From DASYHS01 sp035998295 (GTDB lineage Bacteria; Pseudomonadota; Alphaproteobacteria; Azospirillales; Azospirillaceae), in NCBI RefSeq assembly GCF_035998295.1, contig NZ_DASYHS010000174.1:1-39607 (forward strand): DNA of 39,607 bases. Direction: 5' to 3'. A model generated the notes under the pieces. The model was not told the DNA's origin. It made no database searches and was given only the letters and a program-made list of their open reading frames with translations. Position numbers and translations under genes: made by a program. Below are positions 25,571 through 34,391 of the stretch, in pieces; position 1 is the first letter of the stretch; each line of letters opens with the position of its first letter.

Positions 25571-25602
25571 CCGTGCGCAACCTAGCGTCCGGCACCCGCC
25601 CT

Positions 25603-25644
25603 GTCGACCCCCTGGAGTCGAACCCCCTGAGTCGACCCTCCTGA
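25603..25644 (+). repeat. Three tandem 14-bp repeats
   Basis: Three consecutive 14-base units, GTCGACCCCCTGGA (25603-25616), GTCGAACCCCCTGA (25617-25630) and GTCGACCCTCCTGA (25631-25644), lie exactly end to end between the tRNA-Val 5' end and the hupB terminator. Confidence 0.85.
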
Positions 25645-25650
25645 AACGGC

Positions 25651-25679
25651 GAAACCGGCCGCTTTGAACGGCCGGTTTC
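25651..25679 (-). terminator. Intrinsic terminator of hupB
   Basis: A perfect 11-bp inverted repeat (GAAACCGGCCG at 25651-25661, CGGCCGGTTTC at 25669-25679) with a 7-base loop lies 27 bases after the hupB stop. The 3' arm ends in GTTTC rather than a pure U-run, so termination strength is uncertain. The repeat is symmetric and could act in both directions. Confidence 0.6.
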
Positions 25680-25705
25680 CCCAACTCACGAACCAACCCG
25701 CAAGA

Positions 25706-25978
25706 TCAGTTCAGCGCGTCCTTCAGCAGCTTGCCCGCCTTGAACTTCGGCTGACGGGAAGCAGGAATGGAGATCTTCTCACCCGTGCGGGGGTTGCGCC
25801 CTTCCGAAGCAGCGCGCTCGGCGACCGCAAAAGTACCGAAGCCGACCAGGCGAACTTCGTCGCCCTTCTTCAGCGAGTTGATGATGCCGTCAAAGACTGC
25901 GTCGACTGCCTTGGTCGCATCGGTCTTTGACAGACTGGCCGCATCCGCCACGTGAGCGACGAGATCGTTCTTGTTCAC
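25706..25978 (-). CDS. hupB: DNA-binding protein HU
   Basis: This is a 90-residue nucleoid-associated protein that bends DNA without sequence preference. The family pattern is complete: MNKNDLVAHVAD-type N terminus, the dimer core AVDAVFDGIINSLKKGDEVRLVGFGTF (key part GDEVRLVGFGTF), the DNA-contacting arm GRNPRTGEKISIPASRQPKFKAGK (key part GRNPRTGE) and a C-terminal KLLKDALN helix. The start codon is GTG, preceded by a purine-rich GAAGGGGGG ribosome-binding site. It follows lon in the common alphaproteobacterial order but has its own promoter and terminator. Confidence 0.97.
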   Translation of the reverse strand: MNKNDLVAHVADAASLSKTDATKAVDAVFDGIINSLKKGDEVRLVGFGTFAVAERAASEGRNPRTGEKISIPASRQPKFKAGKLLKDALN

Positions 25979-26043
25979 TTAAAGCCCCCCTTCAAACCGC
26001 AAAGAATTCAACGAGAAACAACCGGCTCAACTTTCAGGGCAGA

Positions 26044-26073
26044 AGTGTAAGCCTAGCCCGCCGCGCCCGTCAA
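26044..26073 (-). promoter_or_regulatory. Predicted promoter for hupB
   Basis: On the minus strand TTGACG (26073-26068) is followed after 18 bases by TACACT (26049-26044), matching the consensus at 5 and 4 of 6 positions. The leader to the GTG start would be about 60 bases. It lies in the lon-hupB spacer. Confidence 0.45.
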
Positions 26074-26124
26074 TTGTGCAAGGCGCGGCGGGGCTCGGAA
26101 TTTATGCAGTTTTCCGGGCTTGGC

Positions 26125-28533
26125 TCAATGCCGAATCACTTCCTCGCGGTCGGATTCCGCATTTTTTGCCGCCACGGCTTCGACTTCGTTCGCCTCCGTC
26201 CACTCGATCGGAGCCAGCGGCTTGGTCAAGGCGTGGTGCAGCACCTCGTCGGCGATGGAGACGGGAACGATCTCCAGACCGCGTTTGACGTTGTCGGGGA
26301 TGTCCGCGAGGTCCTTCTCGTTGTCCTTGGGGATCAGCACCGTCTTCAGCCCGCCGCGCAGTGCTGCGAGCAGCTTCTCCTTCAGGCCGCCGATCGGCAG
26401 GACCCGGCCCCGCAGCGTGATCTCGCCGGTCATCGCGACGTCCTTGCGGACCGGAATGCCGGTCAGCACCGAGACGATCGAGGTCACCATGGCGACGCCC
26501 GCGGACGGGCCGTCCTTCGGGGTCGCCCCCTCGGGAACGTGGACGTGGATGTCCTTGCGGCCGAACAGGTCCGGGCGGATGCCGAACTGGGCTGCGCGCG
26601 ACTTCACGAAGCTCTCCGCCGCCTGGACGGATTCCTTCATCACGTCGCCCAGCGTGCCGGTCGTGGTGATCCGGCCCTTGCCGGGCAGCATCACCGCCTC
26701 GATCGACAGCAGCTCGCCGCCGACCTCGGTCCAGGCCAGGCCGGTCGTTACGCCGACCAGATCCTCCGCCTCGGCCTCGCCGAAGCGGAACTTGCGCACG
26801 CCCGCGTACTTGTCGAGGTTGCGGCGCGTGATCTGGACCTTGTCGAGACCCTTCATCAGGATCTCCTTCACCGACTTGCGGCACAGATTCGCGATCTCGC
26901 GCTCCATGCTGCGCACCCCCGCCTCGCGGGTGTAGTAGCGGATCACGTCGCGCAGGGCGTCGTCGGAGATCGTGAACTCGCCGTCCTTGAGGCCGTTCGC
27001 CTTCATCTCCTTGCTGATGAGGTGGCGCTTGGCGATCTCGACCTTCTCGTCCTCGGTGTAGCCGGCGACGCGGATGATCTCCATGCGGTCCATCAGCGGC
27101 TGCGGCATGCGCAGCGTGTTGGCCGTGCACACGAACATCACGTCCGACAGGTCGTAGTCGACCTCGAGGTAATGGTCGTTGAAGGTCGAGTTCTGCTCGG
27201 GATCGAGGACCTCGAGCAGGGCGGACGACGGGTCGCCCCGCCAGTCGGCGCCGAGCTTGTCGACCTCGTCCAGCAGGAACAGCGGGTTGGACGACTTCGC
27301 CTTCTTCATGCCCTGGACGACCTTGCCCGGCATCGAGCCGATATAGGTGCGCCGGTGGCCGCGGACCTCGGCCTCGTCCCGCACGCCGCCCAGCGACATG
27401 CGCACGAAGTTGCGGCCGGTCGCCTTGGCGATCGACTTGCCAAGCGAGGTCTTGCCGACGCCCGGCGGGCCGACCAGGCACAGGATCGGGCCCTTGACCT
27501 TCTCCATGCGCTGCTGCACCGCGAGGTATTCGAGGATGCGCTCCTTGACCTTCTCGAGCCCGAAATGGTCGTTGTTCAGCACGTGCTCGGCCAGCTTCAG
27601 GTCCTTCTTGACCTTGGTGCGCTTCTTCCACGGGATGCTGAGCATCCAGTCGAGATAGTTGCGCACGACCGTCGCCTCGGCCGACATCGGGCTCATGGTG
27701 CGCAGCTTCTTCAGCTCCGCCATCGCCTTCTCGCGGGCTTCCTTGCTGAACTTGGTCTTCTGGATCCGCTCCTCGAGCTCGGCGGCCTCGTCGCGGCCGT
27801 CCTCACTCTCGCCGAGCTCCTTCTGGATCGCCTTCAGCTGCTCGTTGAGATAGTACTCGCGCTGCGTCTTCTCCATCTGCCGCTTGACGCGGTTGCGGAT
27901 GCGCTTCTCGACCTGGAGAACGCCGATCTCGCCTTCCATGAAGGCGTAGATGCGCTCGAGCCGGTCGGACACGCCCGCGGACTCGAGGAGCTGCTGCTTC
28001 TCGGGGATCTTGAGCGCGAGGTGGGAGGCGACGGTGTCGGCGAGCTTACCGGCGTTCTCGATCTGGTTGACCGAGACCAGGACCTCCGGCGGGATCTTCT
28101 TGTTGAGCTTGATGTACTGCTCGAACTGGGAGACGACGGCGCGCGACAGGGCTTCGAGCTCCTGGCCGTCGGCGGCCTTCTCCTCCACCAGCTCGGCATA
28201 GGCCTGGAAGAAGTCCTCGTTCTCGGCGAAGCGGGTGATGCTCGCCCGCTGGCCGCCTTCGACCAGGACCTTGACCGTGCCGTCCGGCAGCTTCAGGAGC
28301 TGCAGGACCGTGCCGACGGTGCCGATGGTGTAGATGTCGCCGGGAGTCGGGTCGTCCTGCGCGGCGTTCTTCTGGGTGACCAGCAGGATCTGCTTGTCAT
28401 CCTTCATGACGTCCTCGAGCGCGCGCACCGACTTCTCGCGCCCCACGAAGAGCGGCACGATCATGTGCGGAAACACCACGATGTCGCGCAACGGCAGAAC
28501 CGGGTAGAGGGCTCCGCGAGGGATTTCGAGCAT
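26125..28533 (-). CDS. lon: ATP-dependent protease Lon
   Basis: This 802-residue cytoplasmic protease degrades misfolded and regulatory proteins. The order is as in LonA: an N-terminal substrate-binding domain (LPLRDIVVFPHMIVPLFVGREKS, key part RDIVVFPHM), a coiled-coil region (about 200-280), the AAA+ module with Walker A GPPGVGKT (355-362) and Walker B PLFLLDEVDKL, and a C-terminal protease domain. The catalytic dyad is Ser677 in KDGPSAG and Lys720 in GLKEKLLAA. Length is normal. GAGG lies upstream of the ATG. Lon is often under heat-shock control in this class; a candidate element is listed separately. Confidence 0.97.
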   Translation of the reverse strand: MLEIPRGALYPVLPLRDIVVFPHMIVPLFVGREKSVRALEDVMKDDKQILLVTQKNAAQDDPTPGDIYTIGTVGTVLQLLKLPDGTVKVLVEGGQRASITRFAENEDFFQAYAELVEEKAADGQELEALSRAVVSQFEQYIKLNKKIPPEVLVSVNQIENAGKLADTVASHLALKIPEKQQLLESAGVSDRLERIYAFMEGEIGVLQVEKRIRNRVKRQMEKTQREYYLNEQLKAIQKELGESEDGRDEAAELEERIQKTKFSKEAREKAMAELKKLRTMSPMSAEATVVRNYLDWMLSIPWKKRTKVKKDLKLAEHVLNNDHFGLEKVKERILEYLAVQQRMEKVKGPILCLVGPPGVGKTSLGKSIAKATGRNFVRMSLGGVRDEAEVRGHRRTYIGSMPGKVVQGMKKAKSSNPLFLLDEVDKLGADWRGDPSSALLEVLDPEQNSTFNDHYLEVDYDLSDVMFVCTANTLRMPQPLMDRMEIIRVAGYTEDEKVEIAKRHLISKEMKANGLKDGEFTISDDALRDVIRYYTREAGVRSMEREIANLCRKSVKEILMKGLDKVQITRRNLDKYAGVRKFRFGEAEAEDLVGVTTGLAWTEVGGELLSIEAVMLPGKGRITTTGTLGDVMKESVQAAESFVKSRAAQFGIRPDLFGRKDIHVHVPEGATPKDGPSAGVAMVTSIVSVLTGIPVRKDVAMTGEITLRGRVLPIGGLKEKLLAALRGGLKTVLIPKDNEKDLADIPDNVKRGLEIVPVSIADEVLHHALTKPLAPIEWTEANEVEAVAAKNAESDREEVIRH

Positions 28534-28661
28534 CTTCTATCGCCTCATGTGTGAAGGCCGTCAGCCCGGAATGGGCCTGAAGGGTCACACCCCTGTACGG
28601 GCGTGCAGACCGACAGCGGCAGAAGTTAACGTGGCCCGGTCGCCCGGCCCCTTCAAGCCCT

Positions 28662-28675
28662 TGAAATCCGCAGGG
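28662..28675 (-). promoter_or_regulatory. TTCAAG/CTTGAA palindrome upstream of lon
   Basis: TTCAAG and CTTGAA flank two bases in the clpX-lon spacer, 129 bases before the lon ATG. CTTGAA is the -35 core of RpoH promoters, so it could be part of a heat-shock promoter. No convincing RpoH -10 box follows at the usual spacing. It might also be an operator. Confidence 0.3.
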
Positions 28676-28701
28676 GCCTTACGGGGTCGGGCGGAACCGC
28701 G

Positions 28702-29967
<1,266 letters not shown>

Positions 29968-30062
29968 TGGGGCTCCGTCACAGCACCGTCAAGCAGTCGG
30001 GACGACCTCGTCCGGGTTCGGCGAACCCCGACCGCCTTTCCCCGACCACCTCTCAGAAGTGG

Positions 30063-30119
30063 CCTGGTCCCTCCCCTGCCCGGCGGCGTCGGCCACCGCC
30101 GGAACCCGGGGGAACCAGG
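30063..30119 (-). other. Extended inverted repeat between clpP and clpX
   Basis: The outer arms CCTGGTCC (30063-30070) and GGAACCAGG (30111-30119) pair over 8 bp with one bulged A. The inner arms CCGGCGG (30080-30086) and CCGCCGG (30096-30102) close a 9-base loop. On the minus strand it lies in the clpX leader, 96 bases before the start codon. No U-run follows, so it is probably an mRNA structure and not a terminator. Confidence 0.5.
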
Positions 30120-30122
30120 GCT

Positions 30123-30152
30123 ATTCAACAACACGCGATGCGCGGCGATCAA
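30123..30152 (-). promoter_or_regulatory. Possible promoter for clpX
   Basis: On the minus strand TTGATC (30152-30147) and TTGAAT (30128-30123) are 18 bases apart, each with 4 of 6 consensus matches. This is in the AT-richest part of the clpP-clpX spacer and would place the long hairpin at the 5' end of the clpX transcript. Weak evidence. Confidence 0.3.
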
Positions 30153-30170
30153 TATTTTGTTGTGGCGCTG

Positions 30171-30800
30171 TCACGCACCTTCGCCCGTCGGTACCGGCCG
30201 GCTCTTCACCACCTCGTCGATCAGCCCGAACTCCATGGCCTCCTGGGGCGACAGGAACTTGTCGCGGTCCATCATCTGCTCGATGCGCTCGAGCGGCTGC
30301 CCGGTGTGGTGGGCATAGATGTCGTTGAGGCGCGTGCGGAGCTTCAGGATCTCCTCGGCCTGGATCTCGATGTCGGCGGCCTGGCCTTGCGCGCCGCCGG
30401 ACGGCTGATGGATCATGACCCGGCTGTTGGGCAGGGAGAACCGCTTGCCCTTCGCGCCGGCCGCCAGCAGCAGCGACCCCATGCTCGACGCCTGGCCGAT
30501 GCACATCGTCGAGACCTGGGGCCGGATGTACTGCATCGTGTCGTAGATCGCGAGGCCCGAGGTGACGTAGCCGCCCGGCGAGTTGATGTAGAATCCGATG
30601 TCCTTGGTCGGGTTCTCGGACTCGAGGAACAGGAGCTGGGCGCAGATCAGGCTGGCGACCCCGTCGGTCACCGGCCCGATCAGAAAGATGATCCGTTCCT
30701 TGAGCAGGCGCGAGTAGATGTCGAACGCCCGCTCGCCCCGGTTGGTCTGCTCGATGACCATGGGCACGAGCGCATTCATCCGCGGCTCGATGTCGTACAT
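30171..30800 (-). CDS. clpP: ATP-dependent Clp protease proteolytic subunit
   Basis: This 209-residue serine protease forms the tetradecameric chamber used by ClpX and ClpA. The catalytic triad is visible: Ser106 in GQASSMGS, His131 in VMIHQPSGG and Asp180 in DRDKFLS. LVPMVIEQTNRGERAFDIYSRLLKERIIFL-type N terminus is standard (key part QTNRGERAFDIYSRLL). The frame continues upstream, but MYDIEPRMNALVP with AAGGAG 11 bases before ATG 30800 is the best start. It lies 67 bases after tig in the same direction. Confidence 0.96.
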   Translation of the reverse strand: MYDIEPRMNALVPMVIEQTNRGERAFDIYSRLLKERIIFLIGPVTDGVASLICAQLLFLESENPTKDIGFYINSPGGYVTSGLAIYDTMQYIRPQVSTMCIGQASSMGSLLLAAGAKGKRFSLPNSRVMIHQPSGGAQGQAADIEIQAEEILKLRTRLNDIYAHHTGQPLERIEQMMDRDKFLSPQEAMEFGLIDEVVKSRPVPTGEGA

Positions 30801-30867
30801 GCTCGTCTTTTCTCCTTGCGTACCGAATGCGGCCCGGCAGGGCAGGCCGCATCTTCCCACCCGCGGA

Positions 30868-32205
30868 TCAGGCGGCTTCCCCGGTCGTCTCGTCGGGCTC
30901 GCGCATCAGCTCCTCGACGCTCACCGTGTGCTCGCTGACCTTGGCCTGTTCCAGAATGTGGTCGACGACCTTGTCCTCGAACAGGGGGGCGCGCAAGTTC
31001 TCGATCGCCTGGCGGTTGCCGCGCAGGAACTCGAACACCTGGCGCTCCTGGCCGGGGTAGCGCTGCGCCTCGGCGAACATCGCCCGGTTCACCTCGTCCG
31101 GCGTCACCTGGATGTCGTTGCGCCGCCCGACCTCGGCCAGAAGCAGGCCCAGCCGGACCCGGCGCTCGGCGATGGCGCGGTACTCCGCCTTCAGCTGGTC
31201 CTCGCCCTTGGACGCGTCCTCGGTCGCGCCGCCGCGCTCGATCTCCTGCTGGAGGCGCTTCCAGATGCCCTCGAACTCGGCATCGACGAGGGACTGCGGC
31301 ACCTCGAACGAATAGGCCTCGGCCAGCTTGTCCAGCAGCGCGCGCTTGATCCGGGCGCGCGAGAGCTGCCCGTAGTCGTGGCCGATCCGCTCGCGCACCA
31401 TCTTGCGCAGCGCCTCGAGGTCGTCGAGCCCGAGCGACTTCGCGAACTCGTCGTCCACGGTGACCGCCTTCGGGGTCTTCACTTCCTTGACGTCGACCTC
31501 GAACACCGCTTCCTTGCCGGCGAGGTCGGCGGCGCCGTAGTTCTCCGGGAAGGTGACCGTGACCGTGCGGTGCTCCCCGACCTTGGCGCCCGTGAGCTGC
31601 TCCTCGAAGGTGTCGATGAAGCTGCCCGAGCCGATCACCAGTTCGTGCCCCTCGGCCTTCATGCCGGGCTTGCGCTCGCCGTCGACCGAACCGTCGAAGT
31701 CGATCACGACGGCGTCGTCCTTCTGGGCCGCATGCCCCTCGGGAGCGGCCTCGAACTCGCGCCGGCTATCGGCCACGCGCTGGATCGCCTGCTCGACCTG
31801 CTCGTCCGATACCTCGGCCATCGGCTTCTGGAGTTCGATGGAGGAGAAGTCCGACGGCTCGATGTCGGGCAGAAGCTCGAGCGACATGTTGTATTCGAGG
31901 TCCTTGCCCTCCTCGAACTGGGTCACCTCGATCTTGGGTTGGACCGCCGGGCGCAGGCCGCGCTCCGTGACGGCCTTCTGCGAGCTGTCAGCGACCGCCT
32001 GCTCGAGGACCTCGCCCATGACCGCCTGGCCGTAGCGCTGCTTGAGCAGCGTGGCCGGCACCTTGCCCGGGCGGAAGCCCGGCAGGCGCATGGTCCGGCC
32101 CATCTCCTGGAGCCGGTCCTTCATCTTGCGCTCGATATCCTGGGCGGAGACGACGACCTTGAACTCCCGGTTGAGGCCGTCTGCGCTGGTCTCGGTGATC
32201 TGCAT
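30868..32205 (-). CDS. tig: Trigger factor (ribosome-associated chaperone)
   Basis: This 445-residue chaperone meets nascent chains at the ribosome exit and has prolyl isomerase activity. The ribosome-binding motif GFRPGKVP is at residues 43-50. The FKBP-type domain spans about 165-250 (KDDAVVIDFDGSVDG, HELVIGSGSFIDTFEEQLTGAKVGE; key part IGSGSFIDTFEEQL). The C-terminal helical substrate cradle runs to the end. ATG 32205 gives the conserved MQITETSADGLNREFKV-type start. The 5' leader contains GGCCCC/GGGGCC arms (32237-32255). Confidence 0.96.
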   Translation of the reverse strand: MQITETSADGLNREFKVVVSAQDIERKMKDRLQEMGRTMRLPGFRPGKVPATLLKQRYGQAVMGEVLEQAVADSSQKAVTERGLRPAVQPKIEVTQFEEGKDLEYNMSLELLPDIEPSDFSSIELQKPMAEVSDEQVEQAIQRVADSRREFEAAPEGHAAQKDDAVVIDFDGSVDGERKPGMKAEGHELVIGSGSFIDTFEEQLTGAKVGEHRTVTVTFPENYGAADLAGKEAVFEVDVKEVKTPKAVTVDDEFAKSLGLDDLEALRKMVRERIGHDYGQLSRARIKRALLDKLAEAYSFEVPQSLVDAEFEGIWKRLQQEIERGGATEDASKGEDQLKAEYRAIAERRVRLGLLLAEVGRRNDIQVTPDEVNRAMFAEAQRYPGQERQVFEFLRGNRQAIENLRAPLFEDKVVDHILEQAKVSEHTVSVEELMREPDETTGEAA

Positions 32206-32301
32206 CGGACTGAAAGCCTGTCTTGTTGGCGGTGACGGCCCCTCGACGCGGGGCCATCCGCGGCACGTTTTTCCGTTCTGGTCCCGTGTGGGGCGGAGCC
32301 A

Positions 32302-32386
32302 TGGTGCGGGCGAAGGGACTCGAACCCCCACGACTCTCGTCAGCGGAACCTAAATCCGCCGCGTCTACCAATTCCGCCACGCCCGC
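32302..32386 (-). tRNA. tRNA-Leu (anticodon TAG)
   Basis: The minus strand folds as an 85-base class II tRNA with acceptor stem GCGGGCG/CGCCCGC and the Leu-type D arm (GGCGGAATTGGTAGACGC region). The anticodon stem GCGGA/TCCGC surrounds loop TTTAGGT (anticodon TAG). There is a long variable arm, the T arm carries GGTTCGAGTCC, the discriminator is A and CCA is encoded. It lies 96 bases before the tig start codon. Confidence 0.96.
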
Positions 32387-32523
32387 ACATGCATGTTCCC
32401 GGCGCGCCGGTAGTCCGGTCGCCGGGGTGGCTTTCATAGCACACTAGATTCGGCTTCGACAGGCAAAATCAGGCTGGCGGACTGCCATCTCGAACAGGTC
32501 CCGAAGGGATGTGCCCGCCCGGT

Positions 32524-32760
32524 TCAGGCGCTCGCGCGCTGACTGAAGATCGCCGCGAAGGAACTGAGCGAGAGGGTGCGCAATTCGTCGCTCACCTCGC
32601 CCTTCTCGTAATGCACGGCATAGCGCACGTGAGGAATGCCGGCACAATCCGAACTCAGCGACAGGACTCGGACGGTCTCGACGACCTGCCCGAAATGGGT
32701 CCGCCGATAGACGGCACCCTCCGTCACCTGCTCTTCGCCCCTGCTTCGTCTTAGGAACAT
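32524..32760 (-). CDS. Small conserved hypothetical protein
   Basis: This 78-residue soluble protein has no signal peptide or membrane helix. The central pattern FGQVVETVRVLSLSSD, GIPHVRYAVHY and LRTLSLSSFAAIFS alternates hydrophobic residues like a small beta-sheet ending in a helix. It resembles short conserved proteins of unknown role that I associate with Rhodospirillales, but I cannot assign a domain. ATG 32760 is chosen; a GTG at 32778 would add six residues. It stands alone, with 137 bases to tRNA-Leu and 121 bases to malonyl-CoA decarboxylase; an AT-rich stretch (32780-32880) upstream probably holds its promoter. Confidence 0.65.
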   Translation of the reverse strand: MFLRRSRGEEQVTEGAVYRRTHFGQVVETVRVLSLSSDCAGIPHVRYAVHYEKGEVSDELRTLSLSSFAAIFSQRASA

Positions 32761-32881
32761 CTCGTCCACGCCTATCACGGTTCGTTGGCGGAATGTCCAT
32801 TCACGCTACAGGTCAAGTCTTGACGAAAAGTTAAGTTCACATCAACCAAAATTTGTCGCTTTTTATGCACATTTACTTGGC

Positions 32882-34342
32882 TCAGCCACCATTCCTCGCG
32901 AGTCCTCGCAGCGCTGCCGAGGCCATGATCTTGCCTTCCCCGGTATAGGCCTCGTGGTTGGCCTCGATGTCGGGGAGCTTGTAGCGGTAGTTGATCATCA
33001 GCCCCGCCGCCTGGCGCAGGCCGTTCTCCGACACGTCGCCGAGGAAGTTCAGCCTCTCCATCCGGGCGCCGTTGGAGAGGTGGAAATGGGCGACCGGGTC
33101 ACGCGCCCTGCGGCCGGTGCGCTCGGCGACCAGGTAGCGGGCGCCGAGCCGCATCAGCGGCTCGTGCAGGTCGGCGCACAACGGCTCGTCCTCCGGCCAG
33201 CGCGGCACCGACAGCGCCTCGGCCAGCAGCGGCCGTTCCCTGCTCCAGCCCCGCTCGCGCGCCCGCGCCTCGAGGCGGTCGCGCTCGCCCGGCGTCAGCA
33301 GCCCGTCGCCGGATTCGGCGAGCGCCGCGTCGAGCCAGCGGCGGAAGCCCGGCATCGGCGACAGGGTGGCGAAGGTCTTCAGGTTCGGCAGTTCCGCCGC
33401 CAGCAGGTCGACGACGCGCTTGATCAGGAAGTTCCCGAAGCTGATCCCGGCGAGGCCCCGCTGGGCGTTGGAGATCGAGTAGAAGATGGCGGTGTCGGTG
33501 TGCTGCGGGTCGAGCACCGGCGCGTTCTGGTCCAGCAGCGGCTGGATGCGTTCCGACATCGCCTCCACCAGGGCGACCTCGACGAAGATCAGCGGCTCGT
33601 CGGGCATGCGGGGATGGAAGAAGGCGAAGCAGCGCCGGTCCCGGTCGAGCCGGTTCTTCAGGTCCTCCCAGCCGTGGATCGCATGGACGGCCTCGTAGGC
33701 GATCAGCTTCTCCAGCAGCGAAGCCGGGCTGTCCCAGGTGATTCGCCGCAGGTCGAGGAAGCCGATGTCGAACCAGGAGCGCAGCAACCCTTTGAGATCC
33801 TCCTCCAGCCCGGCCAGCACCGGGTCCCCGTCCTTGACGAAGGACAGCAGGTCGGCGCGCATGTCGACCAGGAACTTCACCCCCTCCGGCAGCCCGTTGA
33901 ACTGGGTCAGCAGCTTCAGGCGCCCGGGCTCCAGCGCCTGGCGCAGCGTCCGCTCGGCGGCACGCCGCTCCTGCGCCGTGACCGCCTGCCTCATCCGTTC
34001 TGCGGCCTCGTCGACCATAACGGCATCGGTGCCGAACTCGCCCGCGAGCACCTGCAGGAAGTTGCGCCGCCCCACCCGGTCGAGGCCGAGATAGAGCCGG
34101 CCGAGCGCCGCGGCCCGGCCGCGCGCCGATACCTCGCCGCCCCGCCCCTCCAGGCAGGCGCGCATGTGCTGCTTCAGGCGGTCGGCGTCCTCGCGCGGCA
34201 GATGGGGCCGCGGCGGCGCGCCGACGGCCTCGCGGGCGGCCGCCGCGATGTCGCGCCACGCCGAGCGGAGATTCTGGAGCGTGCGGTCCAGGAAGGTCGT
34301 CTGGCCCGCGCGCTCGGGAACGGCTGTCTGGGCATCGCTCAT
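32882..34342 (-). CDS. Malonyl-CoA decarboxylase
   Basis: This 486-residue enzyme converts malonyl-CoA to acetyl-CoA and CO2. An N-terminal helical oligomerisation domain (about 40-170) precedes the GNAT-like catalytic domain. Motifs of the family are TWDSPASLLEKLIAYEAVHAI, PLIFVEVALVEAM, IFYSISNAQRGLAGISFGNFLIK with the likely catalytic serine in YSIS, and AHFHLSNGARMERLNF with the likely catalytic His421. The frame is open for 27 codons upstream, but MSDAQTAVPE is the more credible start. It lies 49 bases after the NAD(P)HX repair gene and may share its transcript. It could serve malonate use or remove malonyl-CoA made by side reactions. Confidence 0.93.
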   Translation of the reverse strand: MSDAQTAVPERAGQTTFLDRTLQNLRSAWRDIAAAAREAVGAPPRPHLPREDADRLKQHMRACLEGRGGEVSARGRAAALGRLYLGLDRVGRRNFLQVLAGEFGTDAVMVDEAAERMRQAVTAQERRAAERTLRQALEPGRLKLLTQFNGLPEGVKFLVDMRADLLSFVKDGDPVLAGLEEDLKGLLRSWFDIGFLDLRRITWDSPASLLEKLIAYEAVHAIHGWEDLKNRLDRDRRCFAFFHPRMPDEPLIFVEVALVEAMSERIQPLLDQNAPVLDPQHTDTAIFYSISNAQRGLAGISFGNFLIKRVVDLLAAELPNLKTFATLSPMPGFRRWLDAALAESGDGLLTPGERDRLEARARERGWSRERPLLAEALSVPRWPEDEPLCADLHEPLMRLGARYLVAERTGRRARDPVAHFHLSNGARMERLNFLGDVSENGLRQAAGLMINYRYKLPDIEANHEAYTGEGKIMASAALRGLARNGG

Positions 34343-34391
34343 GGCCGGGACTCTTCCGGACCGTGTTCGCGGATGCAACGGAAAGGAATGG

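Noticed and set aside
28534..28701. CIRCE (HrcA) element before lon
   Set aside because: The TTAGCACTC/GAGTGCTAA arms are not present.
32444..32800. 118-codon minus-strand frame overlapping the 78-aa protein
   Set aside because: Its composition is irregular and Arg-rich, and the overlapping frame at 32,524-32,760 has the more protein-like pattern.
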